Assembly: GCF_013359945.1 (NCBI RefSeq)
Contig: NZ_JABWCS010000218.1
Span: forward strand, 186,001-250,000
From: Paenibacillus agri
GTDB lineage: Bacteria; Bacillota; Bacilli; Paenibacillales; Paenibacillaceae
Direction of reading: 5' to 3'
Length of the DNA stretch: 64,000 nucleotides
Shown one piece after another: positions 24,641-32,555 of this stretch (the stretch's first letter is position 1; each line of letters starts with the position of its first letter). The notes beneath the pieces are model-generated. The model saw nothing but the letters and a program-made list of their open reading frames with translations. It ran no database searches and was not told where the DNA came from. The position numbers were made by a program, and so were the translations under genes.

Positions 24641-25999
24641 TTATTTTTTCTGAGCCCCAGAGGAGGTTCTGATCTGTTCAACCGATTCTTCGGTACCATC
24701 CTCTGCATTCAGATAGATACGGTATTTGGAGCCATTAATCGCTCCACCGAACTCATAAGTCAGCACTTCTGTGGAATCATCGTTCTTAATCCAGGCTAAG
24801 CGGTTATAGCTTTCCTTAAAATCTTTATTCAACAATTTCCTTGCTTCTGCCAAAGAAAGCTTCGGCTTCGGAATCTCCCGTTTATCTTTATGTTGATTCA
24901 CATAGTCACTGGCTTCAAACCCGGTTGCTTCCCCTGTGTCGAGTCCGACACGGACGGTTATTTTCTCCGGATAAATCAGGACGTCACCCTGCTTCGTAAC
25001 ATATGTCAGGTTCCCCATGTTATCGTACTGATCGGCACTTACAGCTGTCATATGAGGAAAGCCCTTCTTATTCAGGAACTGTTCTGCTCTGATCACCGCT
25101 TCTTTCATGGAGACCTTAGCAGGCCCTACCTCGCGGTTATTGTGGTAAGAGATCAGCAGACCGCCATTTTTGGTGAAATCCATACTGATGAGCTGTTTTT
25201 GATTTGAGCCGGTAACCGTGGCAGTATAAGACTCCCACTCCGTACCCTTCCCATTCTCTCGAACATCCACTTTGGCATTAGACCCGGCATCGGCGAATTT
25301 GATCGCCTTACTTCGAATCTGTTCAGGGGTTACGGGAGCACCACCCAGTTTCTTGACAGAGCGCTTCTCATAAATACTTGCGACGGAAGGACCCCAATCC
25401 AGCTCCGGGTATTCGCCAACCCGCTTGTCCACGGTCTTGAACCCGTCGATAATCGTGTTGTCCTCCGATTTGTTCTCTGTCGCCAGGGCTGTCTCCACAT
25501 CCATCCAGCGCAAGCGGTTGCTGATAACCTTATTCTGTACGTCCTGCAAGTTCTTCGAGATTTCACCCGAGTTGGTGTAGAGTGTCTTCAAGTTTTGAAG
25601 TTCACCATCAGTAAGAGGTTTTTTGGTAAAATCCCGCACGGCGGCTTTATAAGAGAAGTTAGAGATTTTGGAGAGAAACTCCTCTGTCTTGCTGAAAGGC
25701 AGTAAGGTCAGCGGCAGTTGGTTGATTTCATTCTGCGCCTCGCTGGTCAGACGCCATACGTTAACAAGACCTTTACGGTGCGTCCCGCTGGATGCAGAGT
25801 TGACCGCAAGCGTATTTCCCAGTTCACCGTGCAAACGTTCCACATGATAAGAAAGGTCGTGAAAGGCCCGTTGGTACTGGTTCTCTGCCTTAAGCAAAAT
25901 TGAGTTCTTCTCCTGATTCTCCTGGTATCCCCACACAAGCGCTCCAAGCAACAGCAGCGCGGTCAAGGGGAACATTACAGCACTTAATCTTTTGTACAT
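24641..25999 (-). CDS. ypeB: Germination protein YpeB
   Basis: YpeB sits in the spore inner membrane and cortex region and is needed to place or stabilise the cortex hydrolase SleB. The protein has an N-terminal membrane segment (LSAVMFPLTALLLLGALVWGY), a helical domain, and C-terminal PepSY-like repeats (MKEAVIRAEQFLNKKGFPHM, AEARKLLNKDFKESYNRLAWI). Length 452 is as in Bacillus. In Bacillus sleB lies directly upstream; here the upstream genes are a 48-codon CxxC protein and prsW, so sleB must be elsewhere or absent. Confidence 0.93.
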   Translation of the reverse strand: MYKRLSAVMFPLTALLLLGALVWGYQENQEKNSILLKAENQYQRAFHDLSYHVERLHGELGNTLAVNSASSGTHRKGLVNVWRLTSEAQNEINQLPLTLLPFSKTEEFLSKISNFSYKAAVRDFTKKPLTDGELQNLKTLYTNSGEISKNLQDVQNKVISNRLRWMDVETALATENKSEDNTIIDGFKTVDKRVGEYPELDWGPSVASIYEKRSVKKLGGAPVTPEQIRSKAIKFADAGSNAKVDVRENGKGTEWESYTATVTGSNQKQLISMDFTKNGGLLISYHNNREVGPAKVSMKEAVIRAEQFLNKKGFPHMTAVSADQYDNMGNLTYVTKQGDVLIYPEKITVRVGLDTGEATGFEASDYVNQHKDKREIPKPKLSLAEARKLLNKDFKESYNRLAWIKNDDSTEVLTYEFGGAINGSKYRIYLNAEDGTEESVEQIRTSSGAQKK

Positions 26000-26095
26000 A
26001 TGGCTGCAAGACTCCTTTCGATAGCTAATTGCCGTTAGTTTGACAATAACCGAGAAGTCTTATGCATAAAAAGAATCAGCTTTACCGCTCACACA

Positions 26096-26119
26096 AAAAA
26101 ATCCCCGCATAATGTGGGG
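26096..26119 (-). terminator. Intrinsic terminator after the CxxC small gene
   Basis: Minus strand TCCCC-ACATTATGC-GGGGA followed by TTTTTTTG. It lies between the 48-codon gene and ypeB. Confidence 0.85.
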
Positions 26120-26164
26120 ACCCGGCGCAGCAAAGATAGTTCTATCATAACAGTCTCCTGCCGT

Positions 26165-26311
26165 TTAAATTCTCTCTTCAATATGAAAGCCACTGCTGTT
26201 GCTGCACAGGCATTGCCTGAAGCCGGTTTGAATGACACCCTGCTCCTTGACCCCTCTTAAAATATAGGTCTCCCCGCAGTTTTTGCAAATGATTCGAACC
26301 TTTACCCGCAA
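26165..26311 (-). CDS. Small CxxC protein, possible zinc ribbon
   Basis: A 48-codon frame starts at TTG 26311 behind GCGAGGTG (7 bases spacing) and is closed by a terminator. The protein MRVKVRIICKNCGETYILRG continues to a second pair of cysteines in FRQCLCSN. The C-x2-C plus C-x-C arrangement with about 20 residues between suggests a one-zinc ribbon. It is too short for usual gene-calling thresholds. No function is assigned. It stands between prsW and ypeB, where sleB would be in Bacillus. Confidence 0.72.
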   Translation of the reverse strand: MRVKVRIICKNCGETYILRGVKEQGVIQTGFRQCLCSNSSGFHIEERI

Positions 26312-26383
26312 AAAAAGACACCTCGCTACTCTGTGGAATTCCTTGCTGAGGAATTGCTTTTAGAGTAAGTGTGCCCAAATTTG

Positions 26384-27079
26384 CTACATGTTAATCTCTT
26401 CTTCTCGCTTCAGAACCCGGAATGGGGATCGATTGTTAGCCCGGGCAACCTTGCCCATTCCCCCATACCACAGGAAGGCCATTAGAGGAACGATAAACCA
26501 AATCCAATAGTTTGCTGTTGTGTTCAAAATAAAATCGTAAATCCCATGCCAGATCCATGGGAGAACCAGTGAAATGGCCAGAATCCACCGCGTTCTGGCC
26601 CCTTTTGAGAACTTGGCCCTGCCCATGTGATACCCCATAATTACGCCGAACATGGCGTGTCCGGAGACAGGAAGCAGGGCGCGCAGAAACATGGAGCCGA
26701 TGGAGGCATGGCTGTACCAGGCGTACATTACATTTTCTATTGTTGCAAAGCCGAGCGAGATTGCTACGGCATATAGTATTCCATCATATGGCTCGTCAAA
26801 TTCGGTATGGTTGTAAATCATATGGTACAGCACAAACCACTTCAGACATTCTTCCACGCCGGCCGATATGAGGAAAGATTCCACATACGGACCGTCGCCC
26901 CAGCCCAGCATAAGTCCTCTTTGAATAATCATTACCGGAAAAACGATCAGAAAACCAAGAAGAAACACTTTGATAACCATGTGCAATGGTTCCTGATCAT
27001 ACTTGTCTTTCAGATAGAAAAAAGTTAGCAGAGCTAGTCCTGGCGCCACTGCCGACGAAATAATCGATAAGATAAGCAC
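26384..27079 (-). CDS. prsW: PrsW intramembrane protease
   Basis: PrsW makes the first cut in anti-sigma factor RsiW, releasing sigma-W under envelope stress in Bacillus. The product has about seven membrane segments, the metalloprotease motif GVEECLKWFVLY (EExxxK) and a downstream HAMFGVIMGYHMG and WHGIYDF with candidate metal-ligand histidines. I start it at GTG 27079, 8 bases behind GGGAGG; the longer frame from 27142 adds a stretch without signal character. It lies between the mecA-family gene and a small CxxC gene. Confidence 0.92.
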   Translation of the reverse strand: MLILSIISSAVAPGLALLTFFYLKDKYDQEPLHMVIKVFLLGFLIVFPVMIIQRGLMLGWGDGPYVESFLISAGVEECLKWFVLYHMIYNHTEFDEPYDGILYAVAISLGFATIENVMYAWYSHASIGSMFLRALLPVSGHAMFGVIMGYHMGRAKFSKGARTRWILAISLVLPWIWHGIYDFILNTTANYWIWFIVPLMAFLWYGGMGKVARANNRSPFRVLKREEEINM

Positions 27080-27164
27080 CGAACAACCTCCCTGCATGTT
27101 AAGAACCGGGCACATGCCCAGCTCTGTTAATCCAATTTTCAACTAAAAAGCTACCTGTTCCATA

Positions 27165-27201
27165 AAGCAAAACAGGGCTGACAAGCAAGCTTCAGCCCTG
27201 T
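27165..27201 (-). terminator. Intrinsic terminator after the MecA-family gene
   Basis: Minus strand ACAGGGCTGA / TCAGCCCTGT with a 10-base loop, then TTTTGC, just beyond the stop at 27212. Confidence 0.9.
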
Positions 27202-27211
27202 CTCTCTCTGA

Positions 27212-27826
27212 TTATTCCTGCCGTTTAAAGTGCGTGCAGAGCACTTCCACTGCATTCTCCGCCATAACAGTCTTACCGTATTCAGCCAGTACAGCGTCTG
27301 TAATCGATGACGAATCACCAAATTCAGACAGCACGGCCACTAGACCAGATAAAACAGATTCTTCGTATTCCTTCGGATCGAAGTAGAGATACCATTTATC
27401 ATTATAAGAATACAGTTTTCCTCCGGAAGTAATGTTGCCGATGAGTACATGGGCCGCTTCAATCAGAACCTCAAAATCGCGGAATGCATATACAATGGAG
27501 TCGCTTTGTTCAAGAGTAACTTCCATTTCGTAAATCTCTTCGGGCAATTCATCCTCCCCGGACGCACCGTACTGATGGTGATCATATTTTCCCCGGGTCA
27601 CAATAACGACCATGCCTTGTGCGGGCAAAGCGAACACTTCCACGGCCAGCGGACCTGTAGCGTCAAAGCCAAGTTCGCTGTACGCCTGATCCATCATCTC
27701 CGTAAACAGGTCGTGCACCTTGGGAACTTCCTGCCACATATCTTCCTTCTGGATGCCCCGCTCGCTCAGGTCGTCAAAAGTGAGGAAAATCCGTATCTTA
27801 TCTTGACCTAATCTCTCTATTCTCAT
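27212..27826 (-). CDS. ClpC adaptor of the MecA/YpbH family
   Basis: MecA-type adaptors bring substrates to the ClpCP protease; in Bacillus MecA targets ComK and YpbH (MecB) is a paralogue. The protein opens MRIERLGQDKIRIFLTFDDLSERG, the conserved N-terminal substrate domain, and has the C-terminal ClpC-binding domain (IVYAFRDFEVLIEAAHVL, LYFDPKEYEESVLSGLVAVLSEFG). A 45-residue acidic linker joins them. Position beside prsW and the YpbG-like phosphoesterase (30642) favours the YpbH branch, but a single Paenibacillus copy could serve both roles. Confidence 0.9.
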   Translation of the reverse strand: MRIERLGQDKIRIFLTFDDLSERGIQKEDMWQEVPKVHDLFTEMMDQAYSELGFDATGPLAVEVFALPAQGMVVIVTRGKYDHHQYGASGEDELPEEIYEMEVTLEQSDSIVYAFRDFEVLIEAAHVLIGNITSGGKLYSYNDKWYLYFDPKEYEESVLSGLVAVLSEFGDSSSITDAVLAEYGKTVMAENAVEVLCTHFKRQE

Positions 27827-27992
27827 GACAGGATCCTCCTTTGCAAGCTCAATTTATTATAATGTATGATGAGTCCCGAGTAATGAGCCAAAAATGGTTA
27901 CTATGTATGTATGTTATCATTTTGGCGCCATAAATGCACGTAAATAAATATAAAATCCGCACCCCATTTCCAAGCTGTATTCCATGATGAAT

Positions 27993-28037
27993 AAAAAAGA
28001 ATCATTTTGCGGATATGTGCATCCTCAAAATGATTCT
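27993..28037 (-). terminator. Intrinsic terminator after the 126-residue gene
   Basis: Minus strand AGAATCATTTTG / CAAAATGATTCT with a 15-base loop, then TTTTTTA. Confidence 0.9.
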
Positions 28038-28053
28038 GCAAGAGCCTTTTCGG

Positions 28054-28434
28054 TTACAAACCCGGTATGGCTGAGTGCGTATCTTTCAGAATCTTCTCGA
28101 CTTCCTGCTTCACATCAGGGTTGCTGCTGATAAATTCCTTCAGCATTTTCAGATTGGATTCTTTCGACTGGACCGGGGATTCGGACTTTTTATGCTCACC
28201 CTTGCCCGATTTGCTATCCGGCTCATGGCCTTGGTCTTGGTCTCCAGATGCCGAGGTATTTCCAAATCCGGTCATAGCCATGCCGAATAATTTTTCTTTG
28301 GCCCGATCACCGGCGCCGTGCCCGTTCGCCCCTGATTGTCCTAGCGAAGACATGAGCGCGCTGCGTTTTTTCGAGATGATCATACTGGCCGCGGCACCCA
28401 GCAAAACTCCGCATAAAAATGACGAAGTATTCAT
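28054..28434 (-). CDS. Uncharacterised small membrane-anchored protein
   Basis: The protein is about 126 residues. It has an N-terminal hydrophobic segment (MNTSSFLCGVLLGAAASMII), a low-complexity middle rich in Gly, Ser, Asp and Lys, and a helical C-terminus (NLKMLKEFISSNPDVKQEVEKILKD). The opening resembles YtxH-like small envelope proteins, but I do not claim that family. ATG 28434 lies 7 bases after AGGAGG. It is divergent from the deacetylase gene at 28520, with which it shares an 85-base promoter region. Confidence 0.7.
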   Translation of the reverse strand: MNTSSFLCGVLLGAAASMIISKKRSALMSSLGQSGANGHGAGDRAKEKLFGMAMTGFGNTSASGDQDQGHEPDSKSGKGEHKKSESPVQSKESNLKMLKEFISSNPDVKQEVEKILKDTHSAIPGL

Positions 28435-28519
28435 ATCCTCAACCTCCTTGTATGGTAAAATCATGTCTAGTGTTCGCGGAAAGAATCCGGCTCATACAGT
28501 CTAATAACAGGAAAGCGAG

Positions 28520-29437
28520 TTGAAAAAAGTGGGTAAAGCAACAATAGCGCTGCTGCTCTCCGCCTTTCTGCTGGCATCATGCAGCAATAATGGGGGCTCT
28601 TCTGAAGCAGTGAACAACACAGGGAATTCACCTACAGCAGCTCCGTCGCAGGAAGCATCCGCAGTACCGGCGGGAACAAATGATTCTGCAACTAACACCG
28701 GGAACTCTGAAGAGAATCCGGCAAGTCCTTCCCCACAGGCAAATCATGACGCGGAGAGCAGTACTGGCGGCAATGAACAGGCGGCTGAAATTCCGCTTCT
28801 GTACCATATGAACAAAAATTATGATATCGTTCCGAATGAGGAAGGCACGCCCAAGAAAGTTGTCCTCCTCACCTTCGATGACGGACCCAAGGAAGCCAAA
28901 ATGATCAATTCGATTATAGATACCTTGGACAAGCACCATGCCAAGGCCATTTTCTTCATGAACGGATACCGGATTAAGGAGCATCCCGAGCTATTGAAGC
29001 TTATTCACGAACGTGGCGGCATTCTCGGCAATCACAGCTGGGATCATATCGAATTAAAGAATAAGCCTTATGACACCGTGAAGAAGCAGATTGAAGATGT
29101 TCAGACCGCTGTTAAAGACATTACAGGTGAGACACCGCATTTCTTCCGGCCTCCCTACGGTGCGGGCGGCGATGTCGGCAAGAAGGTTGCTGCGGAGAAT
29201 GGCATGCTCTACATGACCTGGTCCGTAGGCTCCCTGGACTGGGAAATGAAGGAGAAAGACAGCAACAAGACCGAGAAACTGATAGGAAACGTAACGGACC
29301 AGCTTCACTCCGGAAGCAACATTCTGATGCATGAGCTGCCATGGACAACTGAAGCGCTGGATAAGCTTCTAACGACTCTAGAGGAGAAAGGCTATAGCTT
29401 CGTGGACCCCCGCAGCATTGAACTGAAGATGCGTTGA
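28520..29437 (+). CDS. Polysaccharide deacetylase lipoprotein
   Basis: The protein should remove N-acetyl groups from a cell-wall or exopolysaccharide glycan on the outer face of the membrane. It starts with a lipoprotein signal ending LLASCSN, then a 75-residue Ser/Asn/Glu-rich linker, then a NodB domain (from about residue 112). Catalytic motifs are present: TFDDGPKE (first Asp pair), NHSWDH (two metal histidines), RPPYGAGG and a late MHE. The start is a TTG (TTGAAAAAAGTG) behind GGAAAG. It stands alone and is followed by a long gene-free region. Confidence 0.93.
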   Translation: MKKVGKATIALLLSAFLLASCSNNGGSSEAVNNTGNSPTAAPSQEASAVPAGTNDSATNTGNSEENPASPSPQANHDAESSTGGNEQAAEIPLLYHMNKNYDIVPNEEGTPKKVVLLTFDDGPKEAKMINSIIDTLDKHHAKAIFFMNGYRIKEHPELLKLIHERGGILGNHSWDHIELKNKPYDTVKKQIEDVQTAVKDITGETPHFFRPPYGAGGDVGKKVAAENGMLYMTWSVGSLDWEMKEKDSNKTEKLIGNVTDQLHSGSNILMHELPWTTEALDKLLTTLEEKGYSFVDPRSIELKMR

Positions 29438-29886
29438 GAATGGAAGACAATTTGACCGCTTACTTGATATCGTAAAATCAAGGGGTTGTGTCAAAAGTAA
29501 ATAAGCCCCTTCAAGTAGGCAGGACAGAGGTAGAAAGTTCAAAAATAGACAGTTCAAAATCAGCGCCCCATTGAGCAGCGTTGATTCTAAACGAAGAAGC
29601 TCCCCTCTTGGTAGACAGAGATAATCATAAACTCTGCTACGACTAGGGGAGCTTTTTCATGTTAATTCAACATGTTAATTCAAATAGTGGATACGGTAGA
29701 GCAGGCTCCAACTCGAGGGCAGGATCTGAAGGTCAGGAACTGTTAATGAAGGTCAGTAACTATAAGCAAATTGGGACCTTAAACCGCCGTCGTTGCGCAT
29801 GTCGTTCAGAATGGTGGACTGGTCAGAGATCGGTGTAAGTCCTTACACCCTACCTTAGGAGCTAGGCGCTGAGTTGGGCACTGGGA

Positions 29887-29923
29887 TTTGGGTTTGGGGT
29901 TTGGGGTTTGGGGTTTGGGGTTT
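29887..29923 (+). repeat. TTTGGGG tandem repeat (about 4-5 units)
   Basis: A 7-base unit TTTGGGG is repeated four times, with a partial unit each side. Four runs of four G separated by three T can form a G-quadruplex on the plus strand. Confidence 0.9.
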
Positions 29924-29924
29924 A

Positions 29925-29957
29925 CTCTGAGTTTTGCTCTGAGTTTTGCTCTGAGTT
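29925..29957 (+). repeat. 12-base tandem repeat CTCTGAGTTTTG
   Basis: The 12-base unit CTCTGAGTTTTG occurs nearly three times in tandem directly after the TTTGGGG array. Degenerate copies (CTTTGAGATTG, CACTGAGCTTG) continue to about 30015. Confidence 0.85.
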
Positions 29958-30269
29958 GGGCTTTGTGCTCTAGGCATTGCTTTGAGATTGGCACTGAGCT
30001 TGTTCTGAGCTTGGGCTTCACTTAACAGGAAAAAGCACCGTTATTTCTCCCCTTTTCTAAGGTTCTATTCGGATTAACGGGAAATTATCCAGTTAATCCC
30101 CCTCTGTTATAAGAAAATAGAGGGAAACCCTAAAGATTAAAGGGAGTTTTTCCCGTTATTTTTGTAAACACTCCCTTTTTCGAATCAATAACGGGAGTAT
30201 TTCCAGTTGTTCAAGCACCTCATGACATCCACTTTTACTGTACAAGATCGGCACCCCTCAAGGCCAAGT

Positions 30270-30353
30270 GGGTTTGGGTTTGGGTTTGGGTTTGGGTTTG
30301 GGTTTGGGTTTGGGTTTGGGTTTGGGTTTGGGTTTGGGTTTGGGTTTGGGTTT
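30270..30353 (+). repeat. Telomere-like GGGTTT tandem array, 14 units
   Basis: Fourteen exact copies of GGGTTT. The plus strand is the G-rich strand and can form stacked G-quadruplexes. Open frames across it (Gly-Leu, Asn-Pro or Lys-Pro repeats) exist only because the unit length is a multiple of three. Confidence 0.98.
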
Positions 30354-30479
30354 GCGCTTTGACTTGCGCTTTGACTTGCGCTTTGACTTGCGCTTTGACT
30401 TGCGCTTTGACTTGCGCTTTGACTTGCGCTTTGACTTGCGCTTTGACTTGCGCTTTGACTTGCGCTTTGACTTGCGCTT
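30354..30479 (+). repeat. 12-base tandem array GCGCTTTGACTT, 10.5 units
   Basis: Ten exact copies plus half a unit of GCGCTTTGACTT directly adjoin the GGGTTT array. The zero divergence suggests recent expansion or ongoing slippage. Confidence 0.98.
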
Positions 30480-30514
30480 GCCCATCCCTGCTCCAGAATG
30501 TGGTCGTCGACCAC

Positions 30515-30563
30515 AAAAAGAACATGGCGGTTCAGGAATCTTCCTGAGCACCACCATGTTCTT
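30515..30563. terminator. Bidirectional hairpin terminator
   Basis: AAGAACATGG pairs with CCATGTTCTT, with an inner TCAGGAA / TTCCTGA stem. On the minus strand it is followed by TTTTGTGG and would end the phosphoesterase transcript. Confidence 0.75.
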
Positions 30564-30641
30564 ATTTTGCATTATTTTTTTAAGTAGATGGACTTCTCAT
30601 CAAGGAATTCACTTGTTTTGGGACAGTCCCTTTTTCATATG

Positions 30642-31484
30642 TTACACAGGTTCCTTACAACGTAACGTGAGTACATGCATTTCGGCAGGACTGCCCCAAC
30701 GAATCGGCAAATGCGCCGTACCGAAGCCACGGCTGATCAGCACCTGTGCAGCCCCGCCTGAACCATCGTTGCGGGGCCACGGATACATCCCAGCCTTGTA
30801 GTGATCGTAAAAGCTTTCCACACGCTTGCTGCCGATAAGTGGCAGAATCACCTGACCGCCATGGGTATGCCCCGACAGCACCAATTCGCCTGGAACTGTA
30901 CGCCTTTGTGACAACCACATCGGATCATGCACCAGAAAGATTCTGCAGACGTCAGAACCTGAACCGGACAATTCCGGCAGTGGGGCATACGCTGTCTTCC
31001 CGCCTCGCTTGGGGAAATCCACTCCAGTCAGCCAGAATGCTGCTCCCTTACGTTCAATAAGAACATTCTCATCGAGCAGGAGCCTTACACCGCTGTTTCG
31101 GATAATCTCATCTACACGTTCTATGTCCGCCTTATAGTCATGATTGCCATGAACTGCATAAGTAGGTGCGATGGATACCAACAGTTCCATATTTTCAGCC
31201 AGACGATCTAGCGGACTATTCTTTTCGGTCAGGTCGCCGCCCGCAAAAACAGCATCCACTTTGCCTTTTAGTGCCTTCAGCATATCCGAAGGGAGCCTCC
31301 GCCTGTGAATATCGGTTATGAACAGAATCCGATAGCCGTCAAAAGATGCGGGCAGACTCTCCAAAAATATTTCCTCGGCAATAATTCGATTCTTAAATGC
31401 ATTCCTCACCATCAGCAGCACAAATGTGCCCCCTGCTAAGAGCAAAAGGGATCCAATAATAATGAAGATGGGCAAAATTACCAT
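30642..31484 (-). CDS. Membrane-anchored metallophosphoesterase (YpbG/YkuE-like)
   Basis: A calcineurin-type phosphoesterase with an N-terminal membrane segment. Metal-binding motifs appear in order: FITDIHRRR (D-x-H), AGGDLTEK (GD), VHGNHDYK (GNHD) and LSGHTHGGQV (GHxH). The substrate is unknown; relatives act on nucleotides, phospholipids or wall intermediates. Its start overlaps the end of the upstream 122-residue gene by 7 bases, so translation is coupled in a three-gene unit with the CAAX protease. The position matches Bacillus ypbG. Confidence 0.9.
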   Translation of the reverse strand: MVILPIFIIIGSLLLLAGGTFVLLMVRNAFKNRIIAEEIFLESLPASFDGYRILFITDIHRRRLPSDMLKALKGKVDAVFAGGDLTEKNSPLDRLAENMELLVSIAPTYAVHGNHDYKADIERVDEIIRNSGVRLLLDENVLIERKGAAFWLTGVDFPKRGGKTAYAPLPELSGSGSDVCRIFLVHDPMWLSQRRTVPGELVLSGHTHGGQVILPLIGSKRVESFYDHYKAGMYPWPRNDGSGGAAQVLISRGFGTAHLPIRWGSPAEMHVLTLRCKEPV

Positions 31485-31846
31485 AGATCACCCAATGGCG
31501 GAGCACCCTTAATTCCCCATGTCAAAAGAAACGCTAGCAGCAAAACGAATAGAAAAATCAAGGAATTGACGAACATTTTACTGAGGCGGACACGATCAGA
31601 GGAATAAGTTTCGGTGCGGGACGGGGTTGACTCTTCACCAGTGTTCCCTTTATCGGGAGGCGTAGCCGCGCCAGACTGGCGACGACCCTTACGAGAAAGC
31701 GTAGCTGGCGGCTTTAGCGTGCTAGGACGAACCGGCTCATCTACAGCAGGATGGCTATTTGTCCCAGTCGACGGTTTGGCTTTGACAGAAGTCTGCTTCC
31801 GACTTTTCTTCTGCCGGGATTGAACCCGGCTTAATTGCTCGCTCAT
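31478..31846 (-). CDS. Uncharacterised protein with C-terminal membrane helix
   Basis: About 122 residues: a basic, Ser/Thr/Pro-rich, probably disordered N-terminal part, then one membrane helix (MFVNSLIFLFVLLLAFLLTW) near the C-terminus. No LysM or other domain is seen, unlike Bacillus YpbE at a similar locus. ATG 31846 (MSEQLSRVQSRQKK) has AGGAGGGAG upstream and overlaps the CAAX protease stop (ATGA). Confidence 0.75.
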   Translation of the reverse strand: MSEQLSRVQSRQKKSRKQTSVKAKPSTGTNSHPAVDEPVRPSTLKPPATLSRKGRRQSGAATPPDKGNTGEESTPSRTETYSSDRVRLSKMFVNSLIFLFVLLLAFLLTWGIKGAPPLGDLW

Positions 31847-32439
31847 GACTCCCTCCTGTAGCGGATGACCAAACCGGAGAAGAGGTCGATCACGAAATGA
31901 CATAAAATAGGCGCCCAGAGACTTCCTGTATGGATATAAATATAACCTAGTCCATAGCTGCTCAAGAACACCCAGCCCGTAGGTATCCAGTGTCGCAGAT
32001 AACGTACATGAATCAGAGCGAACAGAATACTAGTCCAATATGGACCAAATGCATGTTGAATCGCTCCCCGGAACAGCACTTCCTCGCATACTGCCACCAT
32101 GGCCGCGATCAGCACGATATGCCAGATGGGCCGGGCGCGGAATAGCATATCATTGATGCCCCCGTCATCCATTGTTTCCTCGGGCACAATATATGTCATT
32201 AAAAAGTCAACAATTAGCATTAACCCAGCCAAACCAAGGCCCCAGTACAGAAATTGTGTGCTTTCGGGCAGATTTATGACTTGAAGCGGATTTCTTTTCT
32301 GTAATAAAATCCAGATCAAACCGATAAATAACGTAAGCCCTTGTGTAATGTAGAGATTAAGCAAAAGAAGACGGTCTGTAAGCTGCTGCGGTTCTACCCT
32401 TTTTACTTTGATATCACCAATCTTAAATTTTTTTCTCAT
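31843..32439 (-). CDS. CPBP/CAAX-family intramembrane protease
   Basis: A 198-residue membrane protein of the Abi/CPBP family of intramembrane metalloproteases. Motif 1, EEVLFRG, occurs in VCEEVLFRGAIQHAF; candidate histidines follow in FALIHVRYL and LCHFVIDLFSG. About five or six membrane segments. In Bacillus the like-placed ypbD is in the same family. It is the first gene of a unit with the 122-residue protein and the phosphoesterase. Substrate unknown. Confidence 0.9.
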   Translation of the reverse strand: MRKKFKIGDIKVKRVEPQQLTDRLLLLNLYITQGLTLFIGLIWILLQKRNPLQVINLPESTQFLYWGLGLAGLMLIVDFLMTYIVPEETMDDGGINDMLFRARPIWHIVLIAAMVAVCEEVLFRGAIQHAFGPYWTSILFALIHVRYLRHWIPTGWVFLSSYGLGYIYIHTGSLWAPILCHFVIDLFSGLVIRYRRES

Positions 32440-32555
32440 CTTAACCTGCCTGTTCTATAATGATTTTTCCGGGCAGCTCCCAAAGTAGAGTCCGTCCTTA
32501 GCGATTACTGCAAAATACATAACGATTATTTTCCCAGAAAAAGGAGCACTTAATT

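Larger units (their letters stand above)
29438..30641. other. Gene-free 1.2 kb region rich in short repeats
   Basis: No credible gene was found. The region holds a hairpin (AAGCTCCCCT at 29600 with AGGGGAGCTT near 29650, followed by TTTTT), a 13-base direct repeat CATGTTAATTCAA at about 29658, four minisatellites listed separately, and an AT-rich part (30020-30215) with repeated CGTTATTT / AACGGGA motifs. The sequence just after the deacetylase (GGTTGTGTCAAAAGTAAAT) resembles insertion-sequence ends, but no transposase remnant is visible. Confidence 0.7.

Noticed and set aside
30270..30479. Possible CRISPR array
   Set aside because: Units are 6 and 12 bases with no spacers, and no cas genes are in the window.
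30185..30801. Several long frames on both strands giving Gly-Leu, Asn-Pro, Lys-Ser-Lys-Arg or Ser-Gln-Ser-Ala repeats
   Set aside because: They arise because the 6- and 12-base tandem units keep every frame open. They have no ribosome sites and no non-repeat domain.
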